Shown: positions 40,179 through 49,737, counted from the stretch's first letter. The stretch is DNA of 64,000 nt from Kribbella jejuensis (GCF_006715085.1 NZ_VFMM01000002.1:1364001-1428000); one strand, 5' to 3'. Made by a program: numbers and translations. The notes: a model not told the origin generated them from the letters alone.

Positions 40179-40524
40179 CACAGGACGTTGTCGGCGGGTT
40201 GACTGCCATATAGTTAACCGAAGAAATAAATTCTGCAGAGGTTCGGCGTCGGCGGCTCAGAACGACTCCGGGCCTTCCTGAGGTGTGCCCGGATCCGGTG
40301 GCCGGCCATCGGATCATTCGTCGTTGGGTGACCCATCGTTGCTAGCGGCAACCTCGGTAAGCCCTTGCAGGCAAGGGATCCGAGCGCCTCGGTCACCGTC
40401 CGGTATCGACTCGGGCCGGAACTCTTCCGCTTCCCGGGGATTGTGTGTCATCCTCCGGGATAGCGAAACCCGAGATCCTATCGGATATCGGTTCCACTCC
40501 AGCGCGTGAGGGAAAGGAAGCGGA
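40179..40524. promoter_or_regulatory. Leader region of the sugar ABC operon
   Basis: A 346-bp gap without a coding frame. It contains an AT-rich segment (40207-40232) with TATAGT at 40209-40214 that could be a -10 element. Near the operon are dyad-like pieces around 40475-40500 (tcctatcggatatcggttcc) that could bind a LacI/ROK-type regulator. A purine-rich GGAAAGGAAG precedes the first start. No regulator gene is adjacent. Confidence 0.35.
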
Positions 40525-41523
40525 GTGAGCGCAACCTTCGAGGTGAAACCGGCAGCCACGGCACCGGCACCGCCGGCGGCAGCGTCGGCCCGGAAACCAC
40601 CGCGAACGAGCCGCCGGACCCAGGCCCGGCGCAGTCTGCGGCGGCACTGGCAGCTCTACCTGCTCGTCGTCGTACCGCTCGCGTACTTCGTGATCTTCAA
40701 GTACATCCCGATCGTGAACGCGGTGATCGCGTTCAAGGACTACAGCCCGGTCAAGGGCCCGTGGGGCAGCCCGTGGGTCGGTTTCAAGAACTTCGAGCTG
40801 TTCTTCCAGAACCCGGTGTTCTGGACCCTGGTGAAGAACACCTTCCTGCTCTCGGTCTATACCGTGCTGGCGAGCTTCCCGATCCCGATCGTGCTGGCGA
40901 TCGCGCTGAACGAGATCCGCAACGGCCGGTTCAAAAAGACCGTCCAGCTCGTCACGTACGCGCCGTACTTCATCTCCACCGTGGTCGTCGTGTCGATGAC
41001 GATCCTGGTGCTGTCGCCGCGGCTCGGGTTCGTCAACGACGCGATCGGGTTGTTCGGCGTACCGCAGATCGACTTCCTGGGTAACCCCAACTACTTCCGG
41101 CACATCTACGTCTGGTCGGACGTCTGGCAGACCACCGGGTACTCCGCGGTGATCTACCTGGCCGCGCTGGCCGGTATCGACCCGGCGCTGCACGAGTCGG
41201 CCCGGATCGACGGTGCCAGCCGGCTGCAGCGGATCCGGCACGTCGATCTGCCCGGCATCATGCCGACCGCGGTGATCATCCTGGTGCTGGGCGTCGGCAA
41301 CATCATGTCGATCGGGTTCGAGAAGGCGTTCCTGCTGCAGAACCCGCTGAACACCGCACAGTCGGAGATCATCGCGACCTACGTGTACAAGACCGGTCTG
41401 CTGAACGCCGACTTCAGCATGGCGACGGCGATCGGGCTGTTCAACTCGGTGATCAACCTCTTCCTGCTGCTCGGCGTGAACTTCGCCGCCAAGCGCATCA
41501 CCGGAAACGGACTCTGGTCATGA
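40525..41523 (+). CDS. Sugar ABC transporter permease (LplB-type)
   Basis: 332 residues from GTG 40525. A 40-residue Ala/Pro/Arg-rich N-terminus precedes six membrane helices. The opening helix reads YLLVVVPLAYFVIFKYIPIV, and the EAA loop that contacts the ATPase is HESARIDGASRLQRIRHVDL PGI. It belongs to the LplB/YteP group that imports oligosaccharides with a LplC partner. The stop overlaps the next start (ATGA). No ATPase gene is present, so a shared multi-sugar ATPase elsewhere must energise it. Confidence 0.95.
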   Translation: MSATFEVKPAATAPAPPAAASARKPPRTSRRTQARRSLRRHWQLYLLVVVPLAYFVIFKYIPIVNAVIAFKDYSPVKGPWGSPWVGFKNFELFFQNPVFWTLVKNTFLLSVYTVLASFPIPIVLAIALNEIRNGRFKKTVQLVTYAPYFISTVVVVSMTILVLSPRLGFVNDAIGLFGVPQIDFLGNPNYFRHIYVWSDVWQTTGYSAVIYLAALAGIDPALHESARIDGASRLQRIRHVDLPGIMPTAVIILVLGVGNIMSIGFEKAFLLQNPLNTAQSEIIATYVYKTGLLNADFSMATAIGLFNSVINLFLLLGVNFAAKRITGNGLWS

Positions 41524-42470
41524 GCGTTACGCTGCAAGAATTCCGCCGTACGTCGACGCGCGGGCACGAGTCGCAGCGCACCACGATCGAGGAGACGCGG
41601 ACCGACAAGATCTTCCTGACCGGCGTGAAGATCATGCTCTGGCTGGCGCTGATCGTGGTCGCGGTCCCGCTGATCTACATCGTCGCGAACTCGTTCAGCA
41701 GCCCGTCCGCGGTGAGCGCGGGCAAGGTGCTGCTCTGGCCGGTCGAGCCGAGCGTCAAGGCGTACAAGGAGGCCTTCAGTGATCCGCTGATCATGAAGGG
41801 CTACCTGAACTCGTTCATCTACGCGATCAGCGGCACGCTGATCAGCGTCACGCTGACGATCGCGATCGCGTACCCGCTGTCGCGCCGGACGTTCTTCGGC
41901 CGGAACGTGATCATGAGCGTGCTGATCTTCACGATGCTGTTCTCCGGCGGGCTGATCCCGACGTACCTGGTGGTCCAGGACCTCGGGATGCTGAACACCC
42001 GCTGGGCGATGGTGATCCCGAGCGCGATCGGCGTCTGGCAGGTGATCATCGCGCGGACGTTCTTCCGCTCGACGATCCCGGACGAGCTGTACGAGGCGGC
42101 GACCATCGACGGCGCCAGTGACCTGCGGTTCCTGTGGTCGATCGTGCTGCCGCTGTCGAAGCCGGTGATCGCGGTGATCGCGCTGATGTACGCGATCTTC
42201 CAGTGGAACAGCTACTTCGACGCACTGATCTACCTCAAGGACCCCGGCCTGTACCCGCTGCAGATCGTGCTGCGGAACGTGCTGATCCTGAACACCCTCA
42301 CCGGGTCCACCACCACGACGAATCTGGCCCAGCAGCTCGAACAGCAACAGCTGGCCAACGTCCTCAAGTACGCGCTCATCGTCATCTCGAGCCTGCCCGT
42401 ACTGGTCATCTACCCGTTCGTCGCCCGCCACTTCACCAAGGGCGTGATGGTCGGCGCTGTCAAAGGCTGA
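41520..42470 (+). CDS. Sugar ABC transporter permease (LplC/YtcP-type)
   Basis: 316 residues, six membrane helices, with the EAA loop ELYEAATIDGASDLRFLWSI VLPLSKPVI and the C-terminal ARHFTKGVMVGAVKG that is nearly invariant in YtcP-type permeases. It pairs with the upstream LplB-type protein through a 4-bp overlap. Both act with the lipoprotein encoded 20 bp downstream. Confidence 0.96.
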   Translation: MSVTLQEFRRTSTRGHESQRTTIEETRTDKIFLTGVKIMLWLALIVVAVPLIYIVANSFSSPSAVSAGKVLLWPVEPSVKAYKEAFSDPLIMKGYLNSFIYAISGTLISVTLTIAIAYPLSRRTFFGRNVIMSVLIFTMLFSGGLIPTYLVVQDLGMLNTRWAMVIPSAIGVWQVIIARTFFRSTIPDELYEAATIDGASDLRFLWSIVLPLSKPVIAVIALMYAIFQWNSYFDALIYLKDPGLYPLQIVLRNVLILNTLTGSTTTTNLAQQLEQQQLANVLKYALIVISSLPVLVIYPFVARHFTKGVMVGAVKG

Positions 42471-42490
42471 CTACAGAAAGGAACACCGCA

Positions 42491-44152
42491 ATGCGCTCAT
42501 CCATGAGCAAGGTCGTGGCGCTGGCAGCTGCCGGCGCACTGGCCCTGGCCGCTTGCAGCTCGGACAAGTCGTCCAAGGGTGCGGCGAACGAGACGTCGGC
42601 CGACGGGAAGGTGATCATCGATACCTTCACGCCGTCGGACCAGAGCACCGATCTGGCCACCAACGCGGTCACCAAGATCATCAGCGACAAGTTCAAGATC
42701 CAGTTCCGCTGGCAGACCACGACGTACGACGCCGGCCCCGCCAAGGAGAAGCGCCAGATCGCGCTGGCCAGCGGCGACTACCCGGACCTGTTCTTCCTGA
42801 TCCCGTGGGTCGACGCGTTCACCCAGGCCGAGGTGCTGAAGCTCGGCCAGCAGGGCGTCGCCGTACCGCTCGAGGACCTGATCAAGCAGAACGCGCCGAA
42901 CATCCAGAAGGTGCTGGACTCCAACAAGGAGTACAAGGAGATGGCGACCGCGCCCGACGGTCACATCTACGCGCTGCCGCAATGGGCCGACTGCTTCCAC
43001 TGCACGTACCCGGACAAGCTGTGGATCAACAGCAGCTGGCTGAAGAAGCTCGGCCTGCAGGTACCGAAGACCACCGACGACCTGCGCAACGTGCTCGAGG
43101 CGTTCAAGACCAAGGACCCGAACGGCAACGGCAAGGCCGACGAGATCCCGATGACCACCGACGTCCAGGACAGCAGCCTGATCGCGTACCTGATGAACGC
43201 GTTCGCTTACGACCCGGTCGGCGCGAACAACGGCGTCCGGTCGCTGCTCACGCTGAACGGCGACAAGGTCGTCACGCCGGTCACCTCGGACGCGTGGAAG
43301 GAAGGGCTCAAGTACATCCACGGTCTCTACAAGGACGGGCTGATCGACCAGGCAGCGTTCACCCAGAACGCGCAGGCATTGCAGGCCGAGGGCAACAACC
43401 CGAAGGCCGTCGTGCTCGGTTCGGTGCCGGTGCTCTGGCCGGGCATCTTCGTCCAGCTGGACTCCAAGGACGGGCGGGACAAGCAGTACGACGCCGTACC
43501 GCCGCTGACCGGTCCGGAGGGTAAGAGCTACACCGGCTACAACCACCCGACCTCGACCGGGTACACGTTCATGCTGACCAACAAGGCCAGCAAGGAGGCC
43601 CAGGTCGCGGCGATCAAGATGCTCGACTGGATCTATACCGACGAGGGCCAGATGATCACCAACATGGGCCCAGAGGGTGTCGGCTGGACCAAGCCCGGCC
43701 CCGGTGACATCGCTCTCGACGCGAGCACCAAGCCGCTGTACAAGCCGAAGCAGAACGCGCCGAAGAACATCAGCTGGGGTGCGCTCGGTCAGTACAACAA
43801 CACCCTCGCCTTCCGGAACGCGCAGGTCACGCCGAAGGACATCTACTCCGGCGCCGGCCTCGAGCGGCGGCTGTGGGAGGCGACCAAGCAGTACGAGAAC
43901 CATGTCGACAAGTCGCAGTGGTTCCCGCAGGCGTTCATGTGGCCGGACCCGAGCCTGAGCGGTGAGATCGCCACGCTGCAGACCAACCTGAACAACTACG
44001 TGAACCAGAACCAGCTGGCCTTCATCACCGGCTCGAAGAACATCGACACGGACTGGGACGCGTACGTGAAGGGGCTCGACAGCACCGGAATGCCGCGGTA
44101 CCTGCAGATCAACCAGCAGGCGTACGACAAGTACAAGAGCGGTTCGAAGTAG
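42491..44152 (+). CDS. Sugar-binding lipoprotein (LplA-type)
   Basis: 553 residues from ATG 42491 (AGAAAGGAA ribosome site). A lipoprotein signal, VVALAAAGALALAACSSDKS, has lipobox LAAC with the modified Cys near residue 19. The mature part is a long type-1 extracellular solute-binding protein: PDLFFLIPWVDAFTQAEVLK, ALPQWADCFHCTYPDKLWIN and DPNGNGKADEIPMTTD. The length above 500 is typical of LplA-type oligosaccharide binders. It is followed, with a one-base overlap, by the GH95 gene, so the ligand probably contains fucose or a similar sugar. Confidence 0.95.
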   Translation: MRSSMSKVVALAAAGALALAACSSDKSSKGAANETSADGKVIIDTFTPSDQSTDLATNAVTKIISDKFKIQFRWQTTTYDAGPAKEKRQIALASGDYPDLFFLIPWVDAFTQAEVLKLGQQGVAVPLEDLIKQNAPNIQKVLDSNKEYKEMATAPDGHIYALPQWADCFHCTYPDKLWINSSWLKKLGLQVPKTTDDLRNVLEAFKTKDPNGNGKADEIPMTTDVQDSSLIAYLMNAFAYDPVGANNGVRSLLTLNGDKVVTPVTSDAWKEGLKYIHGLYKDGLIDQAAFTQNAQALQAEGNNPKAVVLGSVPVLWPGIFVQLDSKDGRDKQYDAVPPLTGPEGKSYTGYNHPTSTGYTFMLTNKASKEAQVAAIKMLDWIYTDEGQMITNMGPEGVGWTKPGPGDIALDASTKPLYKPKQNAPKNISWGALGQYNNTLAFRNAQVTPKDIYSGAGLERRLWEATKQYENHVDKSQWFPQAFMWPDPSLSGEIATLQTNLNNYVNQNQLAFITGSKNIDTDWDAYVKGLDSTGMPRYLQINQQAYDKYKSGSK

Positions 44153-46437
44153 TGTCGCATCTCCTGTGGTTCCGTACTCCCGCACCGGACTGGTTCGAGG
44201 CGTTGCCGCTGGGCAACGGGCACCTCGGCGCGAAGGTGTACGGCCGGGTGTTCGACGAGCGGATCGCGCTGAACCTCGACGACGTGTGGTCCGGGGACGG
44301 GCCGCGGACGTTGAGCGTCCCGGACGGGCCGGCGGTGCTGGCCGACGTACGGCGGTTGCTGCTGGACGAGGGTGATCAGCTGGCGGCGACCGAGCGGACC
44401 CGGGCGTTGCAGGGGCCGTTGGTGGAGTCGTACCAGCCGCTGGCCGATCTGGTGATCTCTGCCGGGCCTGTCGGCCAGAGTGCGGACTACAGGAGAAGTT
44501 TGGATCTGCGGACCGGCATCGCCGCCGTCGACTACACGGTCGACGGCGTGCGGTTCCGGCGCGAGACGTACGTGTCGGCGCCGGACCAGGTGCTGGTGTG
44601 GACGCTGATCGCCGACAATCCTGTCGTCGACCTTCAGATCGGGCTGGAGAGTAAGCATCCCGTCGAATCGGTAGTTGCTGACGGCACCTATGGAGTGGTG
44701 GGACATGCGCCCTCTGACCTGACCATCGAGTACCGGTCGCGACCTGATCCGGTGCGGTACGAGGACGGGCGGGGGATCGGGTTCGGGGTCGGGCTGCGGG
44801 TGTTCTCCGACGACGGCTCGGTGTCGGTTTCGGGCGATGGTGTCGCTGTCCGTGGGGCTTCTCGGGTGACGGTGGTGGTGGCAGCCTCGAGTACGTTCTT
44901 GGGCTGGTCGGTGCCGCCAGGGCGTGATCCGTCGGTCGCTTTCGATGCCGCTGTGGCCGTCCTGGATTCGGTTGCCGTGGACAAGCTTCGGGCGCGGCAC
45001 GTCGAGGACCACGTCTCGTTGTACGACCGGGCGTCACTGGAGCTCGGTCCGATGGTCGACGAGCCGACCGACGAACGACTCCGGGCGGTCGCTGCGGGGG
45101 CGAGTGATCCGGATCTGATCGCGCTGATGTTCAATCACGGCCGCTACCTGTTGATGGCGTCCTCCCGCCCGGGGACGCAGGCCGCCAATCTGCAGGGCAT
45201 CTGGAACCAGGACCGCCGGCCTATGTGGGCCAGCGATTGGACCAACAACATCAACACCCAGATGAACTACTGGCTCGCCGACCTCACCGGGCTGAGCGAG
45301 TGCTTCGAACCGTTGGCTTCGTTGATCGAGGAGCTGGCCGCGGCGGGTGCCGGGACGGCGCGGATCCTGTACGGCGCGCCGGGATGGGTGTGTCACCACA
45401 ATTCGGACATCTGGCGCGCTACCTGGCCGGTGGGCGAAGGCGGTGACGATCCCGTCTGGGCGATGTGCGCGACGTGCGGCGTGTGGCTGACAGCGCATTT
45501 GATGGAGCATTACCGGTTCACAATGGATGTGGAGTTCCTGCGTACGCGGGCCTATCCGGTGCTGGCGGGTGCGGCCGAGTTCGTGCTGGCGATGCTCGTC
45601 GCGGACCGGGACGGCGTACTGCAGTTCATTCCCTCGACTGCGCCGGAGCATCACTTCGTACTGCCGTCGGGTGCGAAGGCGTCCGTCGATCTCACCTCGA
45701 CGTACGACATCTGGCTGATCCGCGAGCTGTTCGCGAATCTGCTGGAGGCGGAGGCGGCGCTCGGGCTTTCGTCGTCGCTGGCCGAGCGGGTTTCGCAGGC
45801 GCGCGATCGGTTGCCGGCGGTACGGGCGACGCCGGACGGGCGGCTGCACGAATGGCCGACGGACTGGGAGCCGTCCGAGGTACATCATCGGCATCAGTCA
45901 CATCTGTACGGGTTGTACCCGGGCGCCGAGATCGATCCGGTGCGTACGCCGGAGTGGGCCGCGGCGGCTCGTACTTCGCTGCTGGTCCGGACCGACGGCG
46001 CCACGAACGGCGGGTGGACGGCGGCCTGGCTTGTGGCGCTGTGGGCGCGGCTGTTCGAGCCGTCACGGGCGGTCGCGGTGATCCAGGACTACCTCAGCCG
46101 CTTGGTTTCGGACAACCTGTTGTCGCGGGACGGCGACATCTTCCAGATCGACGCGAACTTCGGGATGACCGGGTGCATTCCGGAGCTTCTGCTGCAGAGC
46201 CATACGGATGTGATCCGGGTGCTGCCCGCGCTGCCTTCCGAGTGGCCGGACGGGTCGTTCCGCGGGCTGCGGGCGCGGGGCGGGCTCGTGTTCGACGTGT
46301 CCTGGCGGGACGGGGAGCTGACCGAGGCCGTCGTACGGGCGTCGCACGGCGGCACGTACCGGATCGCGCTGCCGTCCGGGGAGCGGACCGTGACGCTCGC
46401 GGCCGACCAGGTTCTCGTCCTGGTTAGGGCTGCCTAA
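44152..46437 (+). CDS. Glycoside hydrolase family 95 (alpha-L-fucosidase-type)
   Basis: 761 residues from GTG 44152, one base overlapping the previous stop. The family start LLWFRTPAPDWFEALPLGNG HLGAKVYG is followed by the catalytic-domain stretch WTNNINTQMNYWLADLTGL near residue 365, whose Asn residues take part in GH95 catalysis. HRHQSHLYGLYPGAEI and GGWTAAWLVALWARLF lie in the C-terminal half of the barrel. No signal peptide is seen, so it acts on imported oligosaccharides. GH95 enzymes release alpha-1,2-fucose or alpha-L-galactose; the exact sugar here is inferred. Confidence 0.93.
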   Translation: MSHLLWFRTPAPDWFEALPLGNGHLGAKVYGRVFDERIALNLDDVWSGDGPRTLSVPDGPAVLADVRRLLLDEGDQLAATERTRALQGPLVESYQPLADLVISAGPVGQSADYRRSLDLRTGIAAVDYTVDGVRFRRETYVSAPDQVLVWTLIADNPVVDLQIGLESKHPVESVVADGTYGVVGHAPSDLTIEYRSRPDPVRYEDGRGIGFGVGLRVFSDDGSVSVSGDGVAVRGASRVTVVVAASSTFLGWSVPPGRDPSVAFDAAVAVLDSVAVDKLRARHVEDHVSLYDRASLELGPMVDEPTDERLRAVAAGASDPDLIALMFNHGRYLLMASSRPGTQAANLQGIWNQDRRPMWASDWTNNINTQMNYWLADLTGLSECFEPLASLIEELAAAGAGTARILYGAPGWVCHHNSDIWRATWPVGEGGDDPVWAMCATCGVWLTAHLMEHYRFTMDVEFLRTRAYPVLAGAAEFVLAMLVADRDGVLQFIPSTAPEHHFVLPSGAKASVDLTSTYDIWLIRELFANLLEAEAALGLSSSLAERVSQARDRLPAVRATPDGRLHEWPTDWEPSEVHHRHQSHLYGLYPGAEIDPVRTPEWAAAARTSLLVRTDGATNGGWTAAWLVALWARLFEPSRAVAVIQDYLSRLVSDNLLSRDGDIFQIDANFGMTGCIPELLLQSHTDVIRVLPALPSEWPDGSFRGLRARGGLVFDVSWRDGELTEAVVRASHGGTYRIALPSGERTVTLAADQVLVLVRAA

Positions 46438-46440
46438 CCA
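46421..46440. promoter_or_regulatory. DtxR/IdeR-type iron box
   Basis: TGGTTAGG-GCTG-CCTAACCA is an 8-bp perfect inverted repeat around a 4-base centre and matches the TTAGG/CCTAA core of actinobacterial iron boxes. It spans the stop codon of the GH95 gene (46435-46437) and lies 22 bp before the start of the siderophore-binding protein gene. Confidence 0.8.
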
Positions 46441-46462
46441 AAGGTGTGTAGGGTCAGCGGTT

Positions 46463-47467
46463 GTGAGGAAGCTGATCGGGATCGTCGCCTCGGCCGCCGT
46501 ACTCGTACTGGCCGGCTGTGGTGGCGCAGACGCCAAGACCGCGGACACCGGCGTCGGTGACAAGGACGTCGCGACCGGCGGGCGGGTGTTCAAGACCGCC
46601 GACGCCGAGACCGCGAAACTCGGATCGGACGCCGCGCCCGGCGCGTTCCCGCGGACCGTGAAGGGCGCGCTCGGCTCGGTACAGCTCGAGAAGAAGCCGA
46701 CGCGGATCGTCGTACTGGACAGCGGCGAGCTGGACGACGTACTGGCCCTCGGCATCACGCCGGTCGGGATGGCGACGACGGCCGGACAGAACGGCGTACC
46801 GTCGTACCTGGCCGGCAAGGCGCAGGGCATCAAGACGGTCGGCGGGATCAGCGAACTCAACCTTGAGGCGATCGCCGCGCTCAAACCGGACCTGATCCTC
46901 GGCAGCAAGCTGCGCGCGAACGACCTGTACCCGAAGCTCAGCGCGATCGCGCCGACCGTCTTCAGCATCCGCCCCGGGTTCCCGTGGAAGGAGAACTTCC
47001 TGCTGGTCGCGGACGCGGTCGGCGAGGAGGACAAGGCGACCGCGATCCTGAACGACTACCAGAAGCGCGCCGACCAGGTGAAGTCGAAGGTGCAGGGTAG
47101 CCCGACGATCTCGCTCGTCCGGTTCCGCCCGGGGGAGATCCGGCTCTACGGGAACCTGTCGTTCATCGGCGTCATCCTGAAGGACATCGGCCTGCCGCGG
47201 CCCAAGATCCAGAACGTGCAGGATCTCGCGGTCGAGGTCTCCCAGGAAAACATCGGCCAAGCTGCCGGCGACTGGATCTTCTACTCCAGCTACGGCAAAC
47301 CCGACACCACCGACGAGAACAAGGTCGTCAACAGCCCCCTCTGGAAGTCCCTCCCCGCCGTCGAATCCGGCAAGTCGGCCCGCGTAGACGACGAGATCTG
47401 GTTCCTGGGCCTCGGCCCACTCGGCGCCATGGACGTCCTCTCCGACCTGGAAAAACTCCTCACCTGA
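46463..47467 (+). CDS. Iron-siderophore ABC transporter substrate-binding lipoprotein
   Basis: 334 residues from GTG 46463. The signal MRKLIGIVASAAVLVLAGCG has lipobox LAGC. The type-3 periplasmic-binding fold shows PTRIVVLDSGELDDVLALGI, GGISELNLEAIAALKPDLIL and the C-terminal SPLWKSLPAVESGKSARVDD. This class delivers ferric siderophores or haem to FecCD-type permeases, which are not in the window. The iron box directly upstream indicates repression by iron through DtxR/IdeR. Confidence 0.94.
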   Translation: MRKLIGIVASAAVLVLAGCGGADAKTADTGVGDKDVATGGRVFKTADAETAKLGSDAAPGAFPRTVKGALGSVQLEKKPTRIVVLDSGELDDVLALGITPVGMATTAGQNGVPSYLAGKAQGIKTVGGISELNLEAIAALKPDLILGSKLRANDLYPKLSAIAPTVFSIRPGFPWKENFLLVADAVGEEDKATAILNDYQKRADQVKSKVQGSPTISLVRFRPGEIRLYGNLSFIGVILKDIGLPRPKIQNVQDLAVEVSQENIGQAAGDWIFYSSYGKPDTTDENKVVNSPLWKSLPAVESGKSARVDDEIWFLGLGPLGAMDVLSDLEKLLT

Positions 47468-47494
47468 ACCACCCCCCACGGCTCGAGTATTGGC

Positions 47495-47914
47495 TCACTC
47501 GCTGACGGGTAACAGGCCTCGTTCGGCGAAGACCTTTTTGGCGATGGTGATTGCGTTGATTGCGCGAGGGAAGCCCGCGTAGCCGAGGGTGTGGATGAAG
47601 GTTTCGACGATCTGTTCGGGGGTGAGGCCGACGTTGAGGGACGTGCGGATGTGGACTTCGAGTTCGGGTTCGCAGCCGCCGAGAGCGGCCAGGATGCCGA
47701 GGGTGATCAGTTGCCGTTGCTGCGGTACGAGCGCTGGTCGCGAGTAGATGTCACCGAAGCCGAACGCGACGATGTGGTGCGCGAGCGCCGGTGCGATGTC
47801 GCCGAGGCCGTCCATGACCGCGGGTGCACCACCGCCGTCGATCGCGCTGAGAACCTCCAGACCACGCTGATAGCGGGCCTGTTCTTCCGGGCTGTTGATG
47901 TCAGGAGCTGCCAT
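47495..47914 (-). CDS. Carboxymuconolactone decarboxylase family protein
   Basis: 139 residues; ALAHHIVAFGFGDIYSRPAL, LITLGILAALGGCEPELEVH and VGLTPEQIVETFIHTLGYAG follow the CMD/AhpD-like fold. The usual CxxC of AhpD is absent (only one Cys, in GGCEPE), so it is more like the decarboxylase or uncharacterised branch than a peroxidase. The gene stands alone on the minus strand. Confidence 0.92.
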   Translation of the reverse strand: MAAPDINSPEEQARYQRGLEVLSAIDGGGAPAVMDGLGDIAPALAHHIVAFGFGDIYSRPALVPQQRQLITLGILAALGGCEPELEVHIRTSLNVGLTPEQIVETFIHTLGYAGFPRAINAITIAKKVFAERGLLPVSE

Positions 47915-47980
47915 ACCCGCGACGCTAACGCGGCAGCGGGTCGGAGACGTCCAGCGCCGACCCGGCGGTCGCGGGTTCGG

Positions 47981-48580
47981 TCAGTCCTCCACGCGGCCGC
48001 GGTTGGTGACTGGGACGTGGGGAGCGCAGCGGGCGACGGCGTTGGCGAGTTCGGCGTACGGGAGAGGGCGCCCGAGGATCTCGTGGGTGCCGGGCCACGG
48101 GCAGGACGGGCCCCAGGCCTTGGTACTGCGGGGGAGCGCGTCCTCGTCGACGAGCATCACGATCAGGCGCGGCTCCCAGACCTCCTCGGCCTCGAGGCGT
48201 TCGACCCGGCACACGCCGCGGATCTCGCGCCAAGGGATGGTCCGCGGCTGGTCGCCGCCGAGGTAGATCCCGGTGTTGTCGACGGTCAGCAGTACGTCGT
48301 CGGCGTCCTCCTCGCGGCGTTCCTCGAACGCGGTGATCGCGCCCGCGAGGAGCAGCACCGGCAGGCCGACGGCGAAGATCAGCGGCGTACCGCCCCAGCT
48401 CAGCCAGACGGCTTCCAGCGGCTGGCGGATCGAGGCGCCGCGGATCGCCTGCACCACAACGATCCCGAGCGTCAGCAGCACCATCGCACCGAACAGCGCG
48501 CTGCCGAGCGCGAGCGCGGTCTTCGTCGTACCCAGGCCGTGGCGCTTCACCACGAACGGCTCGCTGGTCTGCGCTGACAT
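47981..48580 (-). CDS. PH-domain-like membrane protein
   Basis: 199 residues from ATG 48580. Two membrane helices (about 22-44 and 62-82) are followed by a cytoplasmic PH-like domain, VLLTVDNTGIYLGGDQPRTI PWREIRGVCRVE. A terminal NAVARCAPHVPV helix closes it. Such bacterial PH proteins are common and poorly characterised. The gene is divergent from the EEP gene. Confidence 0.75.
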   Translation of the reverse strand: MSAQTSEPFVVKRHGLGTTKTALALGSALFGAMVLLTLGIVVVQAIRGASIRQPLEAVWLSWGGTPLIFAVGLPVLLLAGAITAFEERREEDADDVLLTVDNTGIYLGGDQPRTIPWREIRGVCRVERLEAEEVWEPRLIVMLVDEDALPRSTKAWGPSCPWPGTHEILGRPLPYAELANAVARCAPHVPVTNRGRVED

Positions 48581-48732
48581 ACCGGCATTGTGTGCGCTGT
48601 CCGCCGAAGGCACCAGACTTCTCCCTGATTCCTCATCATTCCGGTCCCGACCGGTCGTCCGTACGGATGAAATCGGCAACACTGACCGGGGATGGGCTTT
48701 GGTCCGGCCCGGCAGTCCGCAACAATCGCTGC

Positions 48733-49737
48733 ATGTCCGACCGCCAGACCGCAGTCGCCGCCCGTTCGCGACCGCCGACGCGCTCCAGCGCGCGCCGGCG
48801 GAAGAAGACCGGCGGCATGTGGCGCCGCGGCTGGGTGATCGCTGTTCTCGCGGTGCTGACCGCGATGGTGTTGTTGTTCCACCGCAGCGTGCCGAACTCG
48901 ATCGGCAACCTCGGCAGCCTGCTCGACACCTTCCTGCCGTGGGTCGGCGTCGCCGTCCCGGTGCTCGGGATCGCAGCGCTGGTACGGCGTTCCGCAACGG
49001 CCGGCGTCGCGCTGCTGCTCCCGCTGGCGATCTGGGGACTGATGTTCGGGCACCTGATGCTGCCGGGGAAGGCGCCCGGCGGCGCGTACGACCTGCGGGT
49101 GCTGAGCCACAACGTCGACGCGGCGAATCCGGCACCGAAGCAGACCGCGCAGGACCTGCTCGGCGCCGACGCGGACGTGGTCGCACTGGAGGAGCTCACG
49201 CCGGCGGACCTGAAGATCTACAAGGCGGAGTTCGCCAAGACCTATCCGTACGAGGTGACGCGCGACACGGTCGCCCTGTGGTCGAAGTACCCGGTCGTCG
49301 AGACGAAGTCCGTCGACGTCGGGTTCGCGTGGACGCGGGCGTTGCGGGCCGAGGTGAGGACGCCGAAGGGCACGGTCGCGGTGTATGTCGCGCACCTGGC
49401 GTCGGTGCGGGTCGGGACCAGCGGGTTCACGTCCGACCAGCGCAACAACACGATCAAGGCGCTCGGCCGGCAGATCGCGGCGGACAAGTCGTCCGGGGTG
49501 ATCGTGATGGGCGACTTCAACGGCACGATCAACGACCGCAGTCTGGCGCCGCTGACCTCGGGTCTGCGTTCGGCGCAGGGCGCGGCCGGTACCGGGTTCG
49601 GATTCACCTGGCCGTCGGCGTTCCCGATGGCGCGGATCGACCACATCCTGGTCCGCGGTCTCACGCCGACCAAGGCATGGGTGATGAGTTCGACCGGCAG
49701 CGACCACCGCCCGGTCGTCGCGGAGCTACGCCTCTGA
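48733..49737 (+). CDS. Endonuclease/exonuclease/phosphatase family protein, membrane-anchored
   Basis: 334 residues from ATG 48733. A basic N-terminus (SARRRKKTGGMWRRG) precedes three membrane helices (about 32-115). The EEP domain follows, with LSHNVDAAN, ADVVALEELTP (metal-binding Glu), VMGDFNGT (Asp/Asn pair) and the final SDHRPVVAEL (catalytic His). The catalytic residues are complete, so a phosphodiesterase or phosphatase acting on the outer face is likely. The gene overlaps the convergent response regulator by 12 bp. Confidence 0.92.
   Translation: MSDRQTAVAARSRPPTRSSARRRKKTGGMWRRGWVIAVLAVLTAMVLLFHRSVPNSIGNLGSLLDTFLPWVGVAVPVLGIAALVRRSATAGVALLLPLAIWGLMFGHLMLPGKAPGGAYDLRVLSHNVDAANPAPKQTAQDLLGADADVVALEELTPADLKIYKAEFAKTYPYEVTRDTVALWSKYPVVETKSVDVGFAWTRALRAEVRTPKGTVAVYVAHLASVRVGTSGFTSDQRNNTIKALGRQIAADKSSGVIVMGDFNGTINDRSLAPLTSGLRSAQGAAGTGFGFTWPSAFPMARIDHILVRGLTPTKAWVMSSTGSDHRPVVAELRL

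Noticed and set aside
42497..45037. A minus-strand open frame of 846 codons opposite the solute-binding and GH95 genes
   Set aside because: Arg/Pro/Leu/Val-rich composition typical of antisense frames in GC-rich coding DNA; the opposite-strand genes have clear domains and motifs.
47495..47914. AhpD-type alkylhydroperoxidase
   Set aside because: The CxxC pair needed for AhpD activity is absent, so only the broader CMD family is called.
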